In this document: one piece after another, positions 1-7,860 of the stretch
Layout: every line of letters starts with the position of its first letter
How positions within the stretch are numbered: the stretch's first letter is position 1
NCBI GenBank assembly: GCA_023383015.1
Contig: JAHDXW010000001.1
Coordinates: forward strand, 310,001 to 374,000
Origin: Paracoccaceae bacterium
GTDB taxonomy: Bacteria > Pseudomonadota > Alphaproteobacteria > Rhodobacterales > Rhodobacteraceae
Length of the DNA stretch: 64,000 nucleotides
Reading direction: 5' to 3'
The notes under the pieces: model-generated
Told to the model about the DNA's origin: nothing
What the model saw: the letters and a program-made list of their open reading frames with translations, nothing else
Database searches by the model: none
Translations under genes and position numbers: made by a program

Positions 1-360
1 AACTTCCTCGCCGGCCGTCGGCAAGGCGACGGCATTGGCGCGCCCGGCCTCTCGGCCAGCCCGCTGGGCATCCCGCTGCCAGCCACGCTTGCCGGGGGCG
101 CGCCGGCGACAGTTGGGCTGCGGCCCCAGCACCTGCGCCTGATTCCCGGCGACAGCCACGTGGTGGAGATGACCGAGGCGCTGGGCGGCGTGACCTATGT
201 CCATGTGCTGGCGCAGGGTGGCGAGAAGCTGGTCGTCGAGCACCGCGTCGAGCAGATCCCACGGCGCGGCGACCGGGTCGGGCTGGGGTTCGACCCGGGT
301 CAGGCGATGCTGTTCGACCCTGCCACTGGCCTGCGCCTGCGCGCCTCCCCGGCGGCATGA
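1..360 (+). CDS. ABC transporter ATP-binding protein, C-terminal fragment (UgpC/MalK type)
   Basis: Only the last 119 codons are in the window; the frame is open from base 1 to TGA at 358-360. The piece starts NFLAGR and contains GLRPQHLRL, the hallmark of the C-terminal OB-fold/TOBE region of sugar-type ABC ATPases, where the first motif links the nucleotide-binding domain to the regulatory domain. The Walker motifs would lie upstream of the window. Such proteins energise import of sugars or glycerol-phosphate-like solutes at the inner membrane. The next gene faces it on the other strand, 46 bases away. The family call is firm; the substrate cannot be told. Confidence 0.85.
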   Translation, partial: NFLAGRRQGDGIGAPGLSASPLGIPLPATLAGGAPATVGLRPQHLRLIPGDSHVVEMTEALGGVTYVHVLAQGGEKLVVEHRVEQIPRRGDRVGLGFDPGQAMLFDPATGLRLRASPAA

Positions 361-406
361 GCCCCGGGGCGGCGGCGGTCCCGCCGGCGTCGCCGTGCAG
401 CGCGTG

Positions 407-2989
407 TCAGTCGAGGTCGCGGAAGGGCCTTTCCCGGATGTCGAGGAACTCGCGCAGGCTGCGCCCCTTCAGCAGACCCATCCAGCGGCGGCCCTCCTCG
501 GAGGCATGCAGCATCGCCGTCGTCTCGCGGTTGTAGGTCCAGGACGACGGCAGCCCGGCCGTCTCCTGCATGTGGTTCAGTGCTGCCTTGGCGAACTTGA
601 TCGCAGCGCCCGGCATCCGGGCGCATTTGCGGGCGACGCGCTCGGCCTCGGCGCGCAGGCGGTCGTCGGGCACAACCCGGTTCACGAGGTGGATGCGCAA
701 CGCCTCGGCGGCGTCGATGGTGTCGCCGGTGTACATCAGCCAGCGCGCGTGCCGCATCGGCACCGTCCAGGGAAGCATCAGTGTCGGCGGGGCAGAGACG
801 TGGCGCACCTCGGGCTCGCCGAAGCGTGCACTCTCGGCAGCGATGGCGAGGTCGCAGCACAGCATCAGCTCCAGCCCGCCGGCCAGAGCCCATCCGTTGA
901 CCGCAGCGATCACTGGAATCTCGGCCTCCCAGATGGCGCGGAAGCGGCGCATGTTGGCGCCGATGTCACGGCGCCAGCCCTCGGCATCCATCTCGAAATC
1001 CTCGCCCTGCAGATCGAACCCGGCCGAGAACGCCCGCCCCGCGCCGGTCAGGATCACCGCGCGCACGCCCGGGTCGGCCTCGGCGCGCCGGATTGCGGCC
1101 TCGATCGCGTCGCCCAGGGCGGCGTCGATCGCGTTCATCTTCTCGGGGCGGTTGAGCGTGATCGTGACGAAGGCGTCGTCAGCATCCTTCACATACAGCA
1201 GCGGGTCCTCGTGCATGCGGTCGGTCTCCGGTCGGGGATGGGTCTGGGGTGCGGCGTCGGTGGGCGGAGCGGGACGGGAAGGCTTGTCCCGGGCCGGCAC
1301 GTCCCCCGGCACCGTTCCGCCGTCGGCGCGCAGTGCGGCGAAGGCGCCGGCATGGTTGCGCAGGAAGCGGGACTGCACGATCTGGCCCTTGTCTGACAGC
1401 TCCCCTCGGCCGCGGTCGGGCGCCTCCGCGGCGACCCCGAACCGGACGATGGCGGTCGAGCTTCCGGGATTGGCGGCGTTCCACCTGCCCAGAGCCTCCG
1501 ACACGGCGGCGTGGGTTGCCTGCGCCAGCCCGGGCGGGAATACCAGCGCCACAAGGTCCGGGCGGTTCTCGCCCTCGACCACGATGTCGGTCAGATGCGG
1601 GCTGCAAGCAGCCAGGAGTGCCGCGCGCAGTGCCCCCGCGCGCACCCGCACCCCGCTTTGCAGCTTGAAATCCTCGGCAATCCGACCGTCGAAGGCAAGG
1701 ACGCGCCGCCCGTCAGCGCGCGTGCGCAGAACCGCCGCGTCGCCCGTGCGCCAGAACCCCGCGCTGTCGCGGTCAAGCGGGGCGGGGCCCGCGGCGGTAA
1801 GGTAACCGGGGGCGAGGTTGGGGCCGGATACGCAGACCTCGGCCCGCCCTTCGGCGGTGACGAGGGCTACCTCGTGGCCCGGAAGCGGGCAGCCAAGTTC
1901 GCCTGGCCGTTCCAGCGGCGCCGGCGACAGACAGATGGTGGAGGCAGCCTCGGTCGCCCCGTAGCCCGACAGGATGCCGAAGCGGCCCGCACGGTCGCGG
2001 AGAGCGCGCAGCCCGTCCCACAGCGCCGCGTCGATCCCGGCGCCAGCGAAGAACAACGCGTCGAGGCGCTCGGTCGCCCGCGCAGTTGCCGAGGGGTCGG
2101 CAGCTGCGGCCGCGAGCAGATGGCGAAGCGCCAGCGGCACCGCGATGTGTAGCGTCGGGCGCACCGTCGCCATCAGCCGCAGCGTCGCGCCCGGATCGCC
2201 GGCCGCGGGCGGCCGATCGACATGCAGAGTGCCGCCGTGCCAGATGATCTTGAACAGGTTGTCCAGCCCGCCGAAGACATGATGCCAGGGCAGCCAGTCC
2301 ACCAGCACCGGCGGCGTGGCGGCAAGGAACGGCCACATCGCGGCCACCGCCCCCTGGCAGGAGGCGATCATTCCGCGCGTGATGCGGACGGCTTTGGCGG
2401 TGCCGGTGCTGCCCGAGGTGAAGAACAGTGCGGTGAGATCGCGCGGTGCGGCGGCAGCCGGTGGCAAGGACGGGAGGTCGCCGCCGCGGGCCAGCGCCAC
2501 CATCGGGGCCAGCAACAGGGCCGCGGGGTGGCCCGCGGCAGGGTGGCCGGCAGGCAGGAACAGTGCCGCGGGCCTGGCGATCGACAGCACCGCCCGGGCC
2601 GAGGGCGTGTCGGCTCCGGCCGCGAAGGGTTGCGGTGGCAGCGTGACGTGGACGAGGCCTGCCACCAGGCAGGCCAGCCGCAGCACCAGCGCGTCGATGC
2701 CCGCCGGGACCAGGGATGCCACCGTCGCGCCGGGTGACAGGCCGAGCCCGTACCGCAGCTGCCCGGCCAGTGCCTCCGCTGCGGCCAGTGCCTCGGCGTA
2801 GCCGATGGCGCGCGTGGCCTCCGCCTCGGTCAGGAGCGTCCGTCCGGGGGCGGTGTCAACCCAGTGGCGCAGCCGATCCATGATCTCGGGAAGTCCGCCG
2901 GGCAGCGGCACCGAGCAGCGCAGCAGCACCGCGCCGTCAGCGCGGTGGCCCTCCTCCATCCGCAGGCCGAGTGCGAACAGTCCGGTCAT
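407..2989 (-). CDS. Fused feruloyl-CoA-synthetase-like ligase and enoyl-CoA hydratase
   Basis: This 860-residue protein joins two enzymes usually made separately. Residues 1 to about 540 are an AMP-forming acyl-CoA ligase: FFTSGSTGTAKA (phosphate loop), GYGATEA and FWRTGD, plus DWLPWHHVFGG, a signature of feruloyl-CoA synthetases. After a Pro-rich linker, residues 592-860 form a complete crotonase domain (LNRPEKMNAID, AFSAGFDL, ALAGGLELML). In ferulate catabolism Fcs makes the CoA ester and Ech hydrates and cleaves it, so a fusion could channel the intermediate; the real substrate is unknown. The start ATG overlaps the stop of the GntR gene (ATGA), indicating coupling. An internal ATG at 1216 has a possible GGAGA site, so a free hydratase could also be made. 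A lost stop codon between two genes is the alternative explanation. Confidence 0.85.
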   Translation of the reverse strand: MTGLFALGLRMEEGHRADGAVLLRCSVPLPGGLPEIMDRLRHWVDTAPGRTLLTEAEATRAIGYAEALAAAEALAGQLRYGLGLSPGATVASLVPAGIDALVLRLACLVAGLVHVTLPPQPFAAGADTPSARAVLSIARPAALFLPAGHPAAGHPAALLLAPMVALARGGDLPSLPPAAAAPRDLTALFFTSGSTGTAKAVRITRGMIASCQGAVAAMWPFLAATPPVLVDWLPWHHVFGGLDNLFKIIWHGGTLHVDRPPAAGDPGATLRLMATVRPTLHIAVPLALRHLLAAAAADPSATARATERLDALFFAGAGIDAALWDGLRALRDRAGRFGILSGYGATEAASTICLSPAPLERPGELGCPLPGHEVALVTAEGRAEVCVSGPNLAPGYLTAAGPAPLDRDSAGFWRTGDAAVLRTRADGRRVLAFDGRIAEDFKLQSGVRVRAGALRAALLAACSPHLTDIVVEGENRPDLVALVFPPGLAQATHAAVSEALGRWNAANPGSSTAIVRFGVAAEAPDRGRGELSDKGQIVQSRFLRNHAGAFAALRADGGTVPGDVPARDKPSRPAPPTDAAPQTHPRPETDRMHEDPLLYVKDADDAFVTITLNRPEKMNAIDAALGDAIEAAIRRAEADPGVRAVILTGAGRAFSAGFDLQGEDFEMDAEGWRRDIGANMRRFRAIWEAEIPVIAAVNGWALAGGLELMLCCDLAIAAESARFGEPEVRHVSAPPTLMLPWTVPMRHARWLMYTGDTIDAAEALRIHLVNRVVPDDRLRAEAERVARKCARMPGAAIKFAKAALNHMQETAGLPSSWTYNRETTAMLHASEEGRRWMGLLKGRSLREFLDIRERPFRDLD

Positions 2990-3744
2990 TCCCTTGTCAC
3001 GCCCCCGACAGGCTCGCGGCGGCCCTCGAGCGCGCGGTCGTAGACCTCCGAAAGATAGGCGATCAGCCCCTCGAAGGCCGCCACTGCCTCTGTCGCGTCG
3101 CGCCGGCGCAGCGCGGCAAGGATGCGCGCGTGGAAACCGACCACGCGCTCGCGTTCGCGGTAGCGGACGGCGATCATGTTGGTCGCGGGGATCAGCGAGT
3201 CGTTCACCATCAGCATGATGAAGTGCAGCTCGTTGTTGCCCGTCGCCGCCGCGATGGCATGGTGGAAGGCCACGTCCAGCCGGCAGAACTCCTCGTCGGT
3301 AATCCCGTCGCGGCCGAACGGGGCGAGCGTTGCCGCGATGGCGTCAATCTCCTGCTTGCTGGCACGCTCGGCCGCCAGCCGAACGCACACGCGCCCCAGC
3401 AGCAGCCGCGACTCGACGATGTCCGCCAGGTCGATGACGCCCAGGCCCACGAACCAAGCCATCATGTCCTGCACCATCTCGCCCGCCAGCGCCAGCGACG
3501 GCGCGTTGACGAAGACGCCGCCCTTCGGGCCGCGCTTGGAGCGGATGAGCTTCTTTGCGGCCAGGATCTTCAGCGCCTCGCGGACGGTCGCGACCGAGAC
3601 CCCGAAGCGCCCGGCAAGCTCCAATTCCGAAGGCAGTCGCTCGGCCACCGACAAGCTTCCCTGCACGATCTCGTCGCGCAGGGCATCGGCGATCTGGGCG
3701 GCGAGGCTTCGGCTTTCGGGTGCGTCCCGGGCGGGTTCCTGCAT
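2986..3744 (-). CDS. GntR-family transcriptional regulator, FCD (FadR) type
   Basis: This 252-residue protein has an N-terminal winged helix (about residues 12-80; LPSELELAGRFGVSVATVRE is the recognition region) and a C-terminal all-helical FCD ligand domain. The metal/ligand pattern D..FHHAIAAATGN is visible near residue 155. FCD regulators usually repress neighbouring catabolic or transport genes and release DNA on binding a carboxylic acid. It is the first gene of a two-gene unit with the ligase-hydratase fusion and diverges from the PotD-type transporter operon, so it probably controls both from the 3745-3903 interval, where an inverted repeat lies at 3785-3796. The ligand is unknown. Confidence 0.9.
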   Translation of the reverse strand: MQEPARDAPESRSLAAQIADALRDEIVQGSLSVAERLPSELELAGRFGVSVATVREALKILAAKKLIRSKRGPKGGVFVNAPSLALAGEMVQDMMAWFVGLGVIDLADIVESRLLLGRVCVRLAAERASKQEIDAIAATLAPFGRDGITDEEFCRLDVAFHHAIAAATGNNELHFIMLMVNDSLIPATNMIAVRYRERERVVGFHARILAALRRRDATEAVAAFEGLIAYLSEVYDRALEGRREPVGGVTRE

Positions 3745-3784
3745 CGGTCCTGTCCTCCGTCACGGCAGACTAACCCGGATTTCA

Positions 3785-3796
3785 GTATTGGAATAC
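3785..3796. promoter_or_regulatory. Candidate GntR operator, GTATTGGAATAC
   Basis: This perfect inverted repeat (GTATT-GG-AATAC) lies in the only AT-rich part of the divergent interval between the GntR gene and the transporter operon. FCD-type GntR proteins bind short palindromes of this size next to their own genes. The assignment is by position and symmetry only. Confidence 0.4.
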
Positions 3797-3903
3797 GCAA
3801 AAATCTTTTGACCGCCCGGTTGAATGGTGCGAGCGTTGCACCGACTGGTCCGTGGCGCCCGCCCCGGGCGCAGGGCCGGCCCGTAACCTGGGGGGACTGC
3901 TTG

Positions 3904-4938
3904 ATGACACTCACACGCCGTGACCTACTGGCTGCAGCCGCCGCGTCCTCGGCCGTGCTTGCCCTGCCGCGCGCCGCCGCGGCGCAATCTACCCTCGTGG
4001 TGCCGACCTACGGCGGCCTCTGGGCGCAGTTCTGGGAGAGCACCCTGATGCCCGGGTTCGCGGCAGCCACTGGCATCCAGCCGACCCTGGACGTGGGGCT
4101 CGGGCGCGACTTCGTGGCCCGGGTACGGGCCGGCGCCGGCGGCTCGCCCTACTCGATCTTCATGGGCAACGAGAACATTGCGGCCGTGCTGCGCGCCGAG
4201 GGCTTCTTCGAGGCCTTCGACATGAGCCTCCTGCCCAACGCCGCCGGCGTGTATCCGCAGTTCATCAACCCCGGCAGCATGGGCATCCGGGCGATCATCT
4301 CGCCGATCGGCCTGGCGTACCGCACCGACATGGTGCAGACACCGCCGTCCTCCTGGACCGACCTGTGGGAGAATCCCGAGTTCCGGGGCCGCACCGGCCT
4401 CTACCAGATCGGCAACACCGGCGCGGTGCTGCTGCTGCGTCTGGTCGGCCAGCTCTACGGCTCGGGCCCCGACGACTTCGACACCGCCTTCGCCAAGCTG
4501 AAGGAACTCCTGCCCTTCACCCAGGCATCGTGGAGCGGCGAGGCAGCCGCGGCGCTGATCCGCGGCGACGTGGTCGTGGCGCCGGTCGACTGGACCGAGA
4601 TCATGATTCTGCAGGACAAGGGCGCGCCGGTGGCCGTCGTCGCCCCCCAGGAGGGGGTGCTGGCCTTCGAGCAGTCGTTCAACCTCGTGGCAACCGGCAC
4701 CGAGAAGGAAGCGGCGCACGCCTATCTCAACTACCTGCTGTCGGCCGAGGTCCAGAGCCAGATGGCATCGGCATTTTACACCTCGCCCTGCAACACGGGG
4801 GCGACCGTCGATGCCGCGCTGGCGCAGCGCCTGCCGATCATCGGCGATGCCATGTCGCAGATACGCAGCTTCGACTGGGACAGCTACGTGCCCGAGGCCG
4901 CCGCCATCGCCGACCGCTGGAACCGCGAGATGGGCTGA
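3904..4938 (+). CDS. Periplasmic substrate-binding protein of a PotD-type ABC importer
   Basis: The protein has 344 residues. The N-terminus TRRDLLAAAAASSAVLALP is a Tat-like signal (twin arginine, Ala-rich core) with probable cleavage after AAAA around residue 27. The mature part resembles the spermidine/putrescine and iron binding-protein fold (LVVPTYGGLW at the start, GLAYRTDMV, WTDLWENPEFRG, AYLNYLLSAE). The ATG at 3904 has a GGGGG purine run nine bases upstream and places the signal correctly. It is the first gene of an importer operon with the following three genes. The solute could be a polyamine, a small carboxylate or an aromatic; a link to the ligase-hydratase across the divergent promoter is an inference. 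Confidence 0.85.
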   Translation: MTLTRRDLLAAAAASSAVLALPRAAAAQSTLVVPTYGGLWAQFWESTLMPGFAAATGIQPTLDVGLGRDFVARVRAGAGGSPYSIFMGNENIAAVLRAEGFFEAFDMSLLPNAAGVYPQFINPGSMGIRAIISPIGLAYRTDMVQTPPSSWTDLWENPEFRGRTGLYQIGNTGAVLLLRLVGQLYGSGPDDFDTAFAKLKELLPFTQASWSGEAAAALIRGDVVVAPVDWTEIMILQDKGAPVAVVAPQEGVLAFEQSFNLVATGTEKEAAHAYLNYLLSAEVQSQMASAFYTSPCNTGATVDAALAQRLPIIGDAMSQIRSFDWDSYVPEAAAIADRWNREMG

Positions 4939-4946
4939 GCCCTGGG

Positions 4947-4973
4947 GCGGCGCCGGGCGGGCCCCGGCGCCGC
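4947..4973 (+). terminator. GC-rich stem-loop after the binding-protein gene
   Basis: An 11-bp perfect stem (4947-4957 with 4963-4973) encloses a 5-base loop and begins nine bases after the binding-protein stop. No T-run follows, so it is more likely an mRNA-stabilising or attenuating hairpin that keeps binding-protein mRNA in excess over the membrane genes than a full terminator. Confidence 0.5.
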
Positions 4974-5008
4974 GCCGCCGAAACCGCGGGCGGACCCGGA
5001 AGGACAGC

Positions 5009-6085
5009 ATGACGTCACTCGCGCTCGACCGGCTGAACAAGCACTTCGGCACCCAGCACATCCTGCGCGACGTCTCGATCGCGATGGCGCAGGGCGAGTT
5101 CGTGTCGCTGCTGGGCCCGTCCGGCTGCGGCAAGACGACGACGCTGCGGTGCATCGCGGGGTTCGAGCAGCCGAGTTCTGGTCGCATCCTGTTCGGCGAC
5201 CGCGACGTCACCGCGGCGCTTCCCGAGAAGCGCGACATCGGCATGGTGTTCCAGTCCTACGCGCTGTTTCCGCACATGACGGTGGCCGAGAACCTCGATT
5301 TCGGCCTCGTCGCCCGCAAGGTGCCGCCGGACGAGCGACGGCGGCGGCGCGAGGCGGTGCTGGGCATGGTGCGGCTGCAGGGATTCGAGGGGCGCTATCC
5401 CCGCGAGTTGTCCGGCGGCCAGCAGCAGCGCGTCGCCCTCGCCCGGGCGCTGGTGATCGAACCCTCGGTGCTCCTTCTGGACGAGCCGCTCGCCAACCTC
5501 GACGCCACGCTGCGCGACGAGATGCGTTTCTTCATCCGCGAGCTGCAGCAGCGTGTCGGCATCACGGCAATCTATGTCACCCACGACCAGGCCGAGGCGA
5601 TGGTGATGTCCGACCGCATCGTGGTGATGCGGGCCGGTGCAATCGCCCAGGTCGGCACCCCGCGCATGATCTACGAGCGGCCCGCGTCGCTCGATGTCGC
5701 GGCCTTCATTGGCCGCTCGAACACACTGGAGGCACGGGTCGAGGCGGTGGCGGGCGGGGGGGGGCTCTACGTCGTCCGCGCCGGCCCGTCCGCGCTGCGC
5801 GCTGCCGGCCCTGTGGGGCTGGCACCCGGTTCGGCGGTGCGGCTGCTGCTGCGGCCCGAGGCAGTGCGCGTCGATCCGCCCGACGCAGCCCCGGCCGGCG
5901 GCGGCAACCACATCCTCGCCCGCATCGCCGCGTCCGTCTATCAGGGGGCCGCGATCCAGCTTGTCCTCGAGACGCCCGAGGGCGCACGGCTGATCGCCGA
6001 CGTGAACGGCCGGCGCGCCGTGGCACCGGGGCAGACGGTGGCGCTGGGCTTCGCGCCGGCCGATGCCTGGCTGCTGCCGGCATGA
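5009..6085 (+). CDS. ABC importer ATP-binding subunit, PotA type
   Basis: This 358-residue ATPase carries Walker A GPSGCGKTTTL (about residue 37), a Q-loop in MVFQSYALFPHMTV, signature LSGGQQQR, Walker B VLLLDEP and the switch histidine in YVTHDQAEA. The C-terminal 110 residues are a TOBE-like regulatory domain (LLLRPEAVRV). It powers the importer whose binding protein precedes it and whose two permeases follow. The start ATG at 5009 is preceded by GGAAGGA. The last codons overlap the first permease (ATGA). Confidence 0.93.
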   Translation: MTSLALDRLNKHFGTQHILRDVSIAMAQGEFVSLLGPSGCGKTTTLRCIAGFEQPSSGRILFGDRDVTAALPEKRDIGMVFQSYALFPHMTVAENLDFGLVARKVPPDERRRRREAVLGMVRLQGFEGRYPRELSGGQQQRVALARALVIEPSVLLLDEPLANLDATLRDEMRFFIRELQQRVGITAIYVTHDQAEAMVMSDRIVVMRAGAIAQVGTPRMIYERPASLDVAAFIGRSNTLEARVEAVAGGGGLYVVRAGPSALRAAGPVGLAPGSAVRLLLRPEAVRVDPPDAAPAGGGNHILARIAASVYQGAAIQLVLETPEGARLIADVNGRRAVAPGQTVALGFAPADAWLLPA

Positions 6086-6963
6086 CCGAAACCCGCACCG
6101 GCGCCCCGGTCGCGCCGCAGCACCTGCGGATGCTGTGGATGCTCGCGCCGGCGTTCGTGCTCCTGCTGCTGTTCTTCATCCTCCCCTACGTCTCGATCGC
6201 GACCATGAGCCTGCGCGAGGCATCGACCCGAGCCGTCCACGGCGAGGGCTGGACGGTGTCGCATTACACCACCGCGCTGACCGACGCGTACATCCTGACG
6301 GTGATCGGCCGGACGGTGCTGATGGGGGGGCTCGTCACCCTGCTTGCGCTTCTGCTCGGCTATCCGGTCGCCTACCACCTTGCGATGTCGCGGTCGCGCT
6401 GGACCAGCCTGCTCTATGTCTGCGTGCTCTCGCCGCTCCTGGTGGGCTTGGTCGTGCGCACCTTCGCCTGGATGATCATCCTGTCGAACAACGGGGTGGT
6501 CAACCAGACGCTCCGGTCGCTCGGGCTGATCGACTTCCCCCTGCAGCTGATGAACACGCCCGCCGGCGTGGTGATCGCGCTCACCCACGTGTTCCTGCCC
6601 TTCGTGGTGCTGCCGCTGCTCGGCAACCTGCAGGCGATCAACCCTGAGGTGTCGATGGCGGCGCGGAGCCTCGGCGCATCGCGGCTGCGCACCTTCCTGA
6701 AGGTGACCCTGCCGCTCAGCCTTCCGGGCCTCCAGGCCGGTGCCATTCTTGTCTTCGTGCTTTCGATCAGCGCCTACGTCACGCCCGCGCTGCTGGGCGG
6801 GGTGCGAGGGCGGACCATGTCGGTGCTGATCGTGCAGTATCTGGTCGATACCTTCCGCTGGCCCGCCGGCGCGGCGCTGGCGACGATCATGGCGGCGGTG
6901 GCGCTGATCGCCGTGACCCTGTTCCTGCTGCTGACCGCCCGCGCGATGCGGAGGCTGCCATGA
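6082..6963 (+). CDS. ABC importer permease, PotB type
   Basis: This 293-residue inner-membrane protein has about six hydrophobic segments (first at residues 15-35, FVLLLLFFILPYV). The permease-ATPase coupling loop is seen as AARSLGASRLRTFLKVTLPL near residue 195, matching the EAA consensus of binding-protein-dependent permeases. It pairs with the next gene to form the channel. It starts inside the ATPase stop (ATGA) and ends inside the next start, so the three genes are translationally coupled. Confidence 0.92.
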   Translation: MTETRTGAPVAPQHLRMLWMLAPAFVLLLLFFILPYVSIATMSLREASTRAVHGEGWTVSHYTTALTDAYILTVIGRTVLMGGLVTLLALLLGYPVAYHLAMSRSRWTSLLYVCVLSPLLVGLVVRTFAWMIILSNNGVVNQTLRSLGLIDFPLQLMNTPAGVVIALTHVFLPFVVLPLLGNLQAINPEVSMAARSLGASRLRTFLKVTLPLSLPGLQAGAILVFVLSISAYVTPALLGGVRGRTMSVLIVQYLVDTFRWPAGAALATIMAAVALIAVTLFLLLTARAMRRLP

Positions 6964-7772
6964 CAGCGGCGTCGGGCGTGCGGCGCACGCTGTGGGACCG
7001 GCTGTTCCTCGCCCTGGTCGCCGCCATCTACATCTTCCTGATGTTCCCCATCGTTCTGGTGGTGGTGCTGTCGCTGAACTCGGGCGAGTTTCTGGCCTTC
7101 CCGCTGGAGGGTGTGTCGCTGCGCTGGTTCGGGGCGCTCTTCGGCAACCAGCGTTTCCTCGCCGCGCTCATCTACTCGGTCCAGATCGCTGCGGTGGCGA
7201 CGGTGGTCAACGCGGTATTCGGCACCCTTGCGGCGCTCTATGTGGCGCGCTTCGCGGGGCGCTGGCGCGACCGGCTGCGCACCTTGATGACCTCGCCGCT
7301 GCTGATCCCCGAAATCCTGACGGCGATCGCGCTGTTGTTCTACTTCTACGAGCTCGGGATCGGCACCCGCTACTCGCTGGCCATCCAGATGGGCCACATC
7401 GTCATCACCTTCCCCTATGTCTTCCTGAACGTCTCGGCGGCACTGTTCAACTTCGATCGCTCGCAGGAGGAAGCCGCGCGCAGCCTCGGTGCCGGCCCCT
7501 GGATGACCTTCCGGCGCGTCACCCTTCCGGCGATCAAGCCGGGGCTGATCACCGGCGGCCTGTTTGCCTTCGTCATCTCCTTCGACGTCTTCAACATCTC
7601 GCTGCTGCTGAAGGCGCTCGGGCACAACACCATGCCGCTGGAGCTGTTCGACTACCTGCGCTTCAACTTCGACCCCACGGCCGCGGCCGTGGCCTCGCTG
7701 TCGATCTTCGTCACCTTCGGCGCGATCTTCCTGATCGACCGGACCGTCGGCCTGCGGTCGCTGCGCTTCTGA
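6960..7772 (+). CDS. ABC importer permease, PotC type
   Basis: This 270-residue second permease has its first membrane segment at residues 14-36 (IFLMFPIVLVVVLSLN) and the EAA loop EEAARSLGAGPWMTFRRVTL at about residues 177-196. It ends the four-gene transport operon. A bidirectional hairpin (7814-7836) lies 40 bases downstream, before a convergent gene. Confidence 0.92.
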   Translation: MTAASGVRRTLWDRLFLALVAAIYIFLMFPIVLVVVLSLNSGEFLAFPLEGVSLRWFGALFGNQRFLAALIYSVQIAAVATVVNAVFGTLAALYVARFAGRWRDRLRTLMTSPLLIPEILTAIALLFYFYELGIGTRYSLAIQMGHIVITFPYVFLNVSAALFNFDRSQEEAARSLGAGPWMTFRRVTLPAIKPGLITGGLFAFVISFDVFNISLLLKALGHNTMPLELFDYLRFNFDPTAAAVASLSIFVTFGAIFLIDRTVGLRSLRF

Positions 7773-7813
7773 CCGGGCGGGAGAGGCGCGGCGCCGGCCG
7801 CGCAAGAATCGAA

Positions 7814-7836
7814 GGGCCGGGCGCATGGCCCGGCCC
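7814..7836. terminator. Bidirectional hairpin between convergent genes
   Basis: A 9-bp perfect stem GGGCCGGGC/GCCCGGCCC with a 5-base loop lies between the permease stop (7772) and the stop of the convergent binding-protein gene (7861). No strong T-run flanks it; the position favours termination from both sides. Confidence 0.6.
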
Positions 7837-7860
7837 ACCCTTCACCCGAACCGCTGCCGG

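Noticed and set aside
1434-1451. Operator-like sequence ending CCGGACGATG
   Set aside because: It has a right half like the shared site but no left half, lies inside the ligase-hydratase coding region and has no nearby start; probably chance.
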